A DNA stretch of 7,745 nt from Bacteroidota bacterium. GTDB lineage: Bacteria > Bacteroidota > Bacteroidia > Chitinophagales > Saprospiraceae. Under the pieces are notes generated by a model, which saw only the letters and a program-made list of their open reading frames with translations, was not told the origin of the DNA and ran no database searches. The stretch's first letter is position 1, and each line of letters begins with the position of its first letter. Of the stretch, positions 5,932 through 7,745 are shown one piece after another. A program made the translations under genes and the position numbers. The DNA is taken from assembly GCA_029573365.1 (NCBI GenBank), contig JAKQGD010000259.1, positions 1-7,745 of the forward strand, written 5' to 3'.

Positions 5932-6600
5932 ATGAAATCAATACTCACAACTGTTTTTTCGCTGGTAGTCCTGATGCTGTCAGGCCAGGATGCCATGGAG
6001 AAAAAAGTATCTATGAGCCTGGGACCGCAAAACGGATTTTATCTGGAAATTCCCGGAGCAGACAAAAAAATGGCCGAAAAAACCTTTTACGAATTTGTCA
6101 AGGAATATGGTAAAGTCAAAGAAAACGGCAAGGCTCGAGAGCATTTTATGACAGCCACCAAGATCCCTGTCATCAACGGGACCTCTCCTGTGGACCTGTA
6201 TGCAAAATTTGAAGAAGGCAAAAATATGGCCACTACCTATATGTGGGTAGACCTTGGAGGTGCTTTTGTCAACTCATCAGACCATCCTTCTCAGACCGCT
6301 GCCGTCAGACAGTTTATGTACGATTATTTTATCGCTGTACGCAAAAAGGTGGTTAATGAAGAACTGAAAACAGAGGAGAAAAACCTCAACGGTCTGGAAA
6401 AAGACCTGGAAAAGCTCAAGGATAAAAACCAGGATTATCACAATGACATAGAGAAGGCCAAGCAAAAAATAGCCGAGGCTGAAAAAAACATAGAGAAAAA
6501 TCTGGTAGACCAGGAAAACAAGGTCAAAGAAATTGACACCCAGAAAGTGGTTGTAGAAAAGGTAGTAGAAAAACTCAATAACTTGGGTAAAAAAGACTGA
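5932..6600 (+). CDS. Exported protein of unknown family with long C-terminal coiled coil
   Basis: I do not recognise this 222-residue protein. Residues 1-19 are a signal peptide (MKSILTTVFSLVVLMLSGQ). Residues about 25-140 look like a small globular domain with strands (VSMSLGPQNGFYLEIPG), a helix (KTFYEFVKEYGKV) and a strand-rich middle (TYMWVDLGGAFVNSS). Residues about 145-216 are a highly charged Lys/Glu coiled coil. Hydrophobic a/d positions run Leu152, 155, 159, 162, then Tyr169, Ile173, Ala176, Ile180, Ala183, Ile187, with one stutter before Leu191 and a second run to Leu215. There is no Cys, lipobox or C-terminal membrane helix, so it is probably a soluble periplasmic, perhaps oligomeric, protein. 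The ATG at 5932 is chosen because it starts the signal peptide; a GTG at 5842 adds 30 residues that would bury it. There is no clear promoter in the 124-base gap, so it may be cotranscribed with the thioredoxin-domain gene. A strong terminator follows 24 bases later. Confidence 0.8.
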   Translation: MKSILTTVFSLVVLMLSGQDAMEKKVSMSLGPQNGFYLEIPGADKKMAEKTFYEFVKEYGKVKENGKAREHFMTATKIPVINGTSPVDLYAKFEEGKNMATTYMWVDLGGAFVNSSDHPSQTAAVRQFMYDYFIAVRKKVVNEELKTEEKNLNGLEKDLEKLKDKNQDYHNDIEKAKQKIAEAEKNIEKNLVDQENKVKEIDTQKVVVEKVVEKLNNLGKKD

Positions 6601-6624
6601 TCCCCTTAACGATCATAAACCAGC

Positions 6625-6665
6625 AGCCGGAAGGTGTCCCAGTGACCTTTCCGGCTTTTTATTTT
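6625..6665 (+). terminator. Strong intrinsic terminator after the coiled-coil gene
   Basis: AGCCGGAAGGT (6625-6635) pairs with ACCTTTCCGGCT (6645-6656) around a 9-base loop, with a single bulged T. The descending arm runs directly into TTTTTATTTT (6656-6665). The GC-rich stem and following T-run are textbook features of a Rho-independent terminator, placed 24 bases after the stop. Confidence 0.88.
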
Positions 6666-6739
6666 ATGGCAGGTATTGTCTTTGCCGCGACAGTGGTGTT
6701 TAAAAAGCCGGCATCCCAACATTAAAGTCTAAAATTTTA

Positions 6740-6769
6740 TTGCACATTCATAGTTTAGTAGTATTTTTG
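6740..6769 (+). promoter_or_regulatory. Bacteroidota-type promoter for the repeat-protein gene
   Basis: TTG at 6740-6742 and TATTTTTG at 6762-6769 are 19 bases apart, a full match to TTG-N19-TAnnTTTG. Transcription would start around 6775, giving a leader of just under 50 bases before the ATG at 6823. It follows the terminator at 6625-6665, so this gene is an independent unit. Confidence 0.62.
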
Positions 6770-6822
6770 ACACTACGTTTTTAAAAACATTTCCTCAACA
6801 GGATTTTAAAGCAATCAATGTT

Positions 6823-7745
6823 ATGAATGTCAATAAGCTGTTATTTGTGCTGATGGTGATGATGTCCCAGGCAGGGATTTCGCAGAGTGCTTTTCATCGC
6901 ACTTATCCTACCACCCGGGACAAAGACGTTATCTGTATTTCTTCCTCTCAGATGAAGGACGGCAACTATATCGCCCTGGAAATGGAACTGGATTACGACA
7001 TAGATAACAATCCGTATTCTGACACATTTATGGTGACCTCATACAAGCCAAAAGGTGATGTCAGCTGGAGCCGGGCTTTTGCCATGGAGTCAACAAAAAA
7101 TGGCAATTTACCGGCTTTGGGCTCTATAGTACAGGGTGACAATGACAGTCTTTATTTCAGCCTGATTGCTGTGACCAGAAACGGTCCAAATAAAATATTG
7201 GGGTCTCTCACAAATGGGGGCGTCAATGGCTGGATGAAATCTTACACCACCGACCCCGGCAAAGCCGATGGTTTTGATCAGGTTAGTCACCTGGCAGCAA
7301 ACTTCAGCAAATCAATATTTACAGGCACAGATGGCGGAGATTCGTTGGAGTCGGCTATCTTGTTGAGCCGAAAAAACTATTTTGGAAATACACTTTGGTC
7401 TAAGATGCTTCACGCCAAAAACAATACTGGTGATGATATTTCAGAAATTCTTACCCACATTTCTTCAGAGGCCGATTCTACCATCCTGCTCACCGGTATA
7501 GTGGACAGTACCGATACCAAGTCATTCCTTGCTGTCGCTGACACCTTTGGAAATGTTCTATGGAGCCGTCAGTACAGAGATGTTCAGGCCCTGATTGGTT
7601 TTCCACTTTCTTATGATGCCGTGAGACTCCCTGATTCCACCTATATACTTGGAGGGTTTTCTGTGGAACTCACTCCGGCTTTTCAGATTTCGTTTAAAGG
7701 ATTTCTGATAAAAACTGACAAAGAGGGACAAGTAGACTGGGGCAA
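6823..7745 (+). CDS. Exported repeat protein, beta-propeller-like (partial, runs off the right edge)
   Basis: The frame is open from the ATG at 6823 to the last base, 307 complete codons with no stop, so the C-terminus is missing. Residues 1-21 are a signal peptide (MNVNKLLFVLMVMMSQAGISQ). The rest is strand-rich and repetitive: a motif of the form (D/F)-x-G-(N/D)-V-x-W-S-(R/K) recurs, as GDVSWSR (Trp82), NGWMKS (Trp138), GNTLWSK (Trp192), GNVLWSR (Trp247) and GQVDWG (Trp306). The spacing is 54-59 residues. Before several copies come ILGGF- and ILLTG-like strands. This is the layout of a beta-propeller blade as seen in large surface proteins of Bacteroidota, many of which end in a type IX secretion signal; that end is not visible here. 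No enzyme motif is seen. The start is supported by the promoter at 6740-6769; an ATG at 6819 hits a stop at once. Confidence 0.8.
   Translation, partial: MNVNKLLFVLMVMMSQAGISQSAFHRTYPTTRDKDVICISSSQMKDGNYIALEMELDYDIDNNPYSDTFMVTSYKPKGDVSWSRAFAMESTKNGNLPALGSIVQGDNDSLYFSLIAVTRNGPNKILGSLTNGGVNGWMKSYTTDPGKADGFDQVSHLAANFSKSIFTGTDGGDSLESAILLSRKNYFGNTLWSKMLHAKNNTGDDISEILTHISSEADSTILLTGIVDSTDTKSFLAVADTFGNVLWSRQYRDVQALIGFPLSYDAVRLPDSTYILGGFSVELTPAFQISFKGFLIKTDKEGQVDWG

Noticed and set aside
6666..6739. Possible small gene between the terminator and the last promoter
   Set aside because: There is no open frame of useful length with a plausible start; it appears to be plain intergenic DNA.

Overview
The window looks like chromosomal DNA of a Bacteroidota bacterium, possibly of the Saprospiria. 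Three things suggest this. Octamers matching the Bacteroidota -7 promoter consensus TAnnTTTG lie in front of most transcription units. Shine-Dalgarno sites are almost absent. Several exported proteins have signal peptides ending in AQ, GQ or SQ. The phylum call is fairly safe; the class is a guess.

Layout, left to right. (1) Bases 2-397 are an AT-rich open frame that runs in from the left edge. It reads like the C-terminal strands of an outer-membrane beta-barrel. (2) At 472-1705 is a two-gene unit behind a good promoter: a DUF1801 protein, then a duplicated VOC/PhnB-like protein. (3) At 1706-1905 on the minus strand, exactly tail-to-tail with the VOC gene, is a small exported-protein gene broken by an apparent one-base frameshift. 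Its upstream region is shared with the next, divergent unit. (4) At 2067-4439 is a tightly overlapping three-gene operon: an exported M28 metallopeptidase related to carboxypeptidase Q, hypoxanthine phosphoribosyltransferase (hpt), and a PaaI-type hotdog thioesterase. (5) At 4632-6600 are two exported proteins, one with a thioredoxin domain plus a long helical C-terminal region, the other with a long C-terminal coiled coil. They are followed by a strong intrinsic terminator. (6) From 6823 to the right edge is the start of an exported repeat protein whose tryptophan motif recurs about every 55 residues, as in a beta-propeller.

Most of the window is cell-envelope or periplasmic housekeeping with a small purine-salvage and thioester-hydrolysis component. 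No RNA gene, insertion sequence, CRISPR array or phage gene was seen, and I do not see a clearly new multi-gene system. The items most worth a second look are the frameshifted exported mini-protein, the edge-truncated barrel with its low GC, the uncharacterised coiled-coil protein and the 55-residue repeat protein. All functions are read from sequence patterns by eye; no database search was run.
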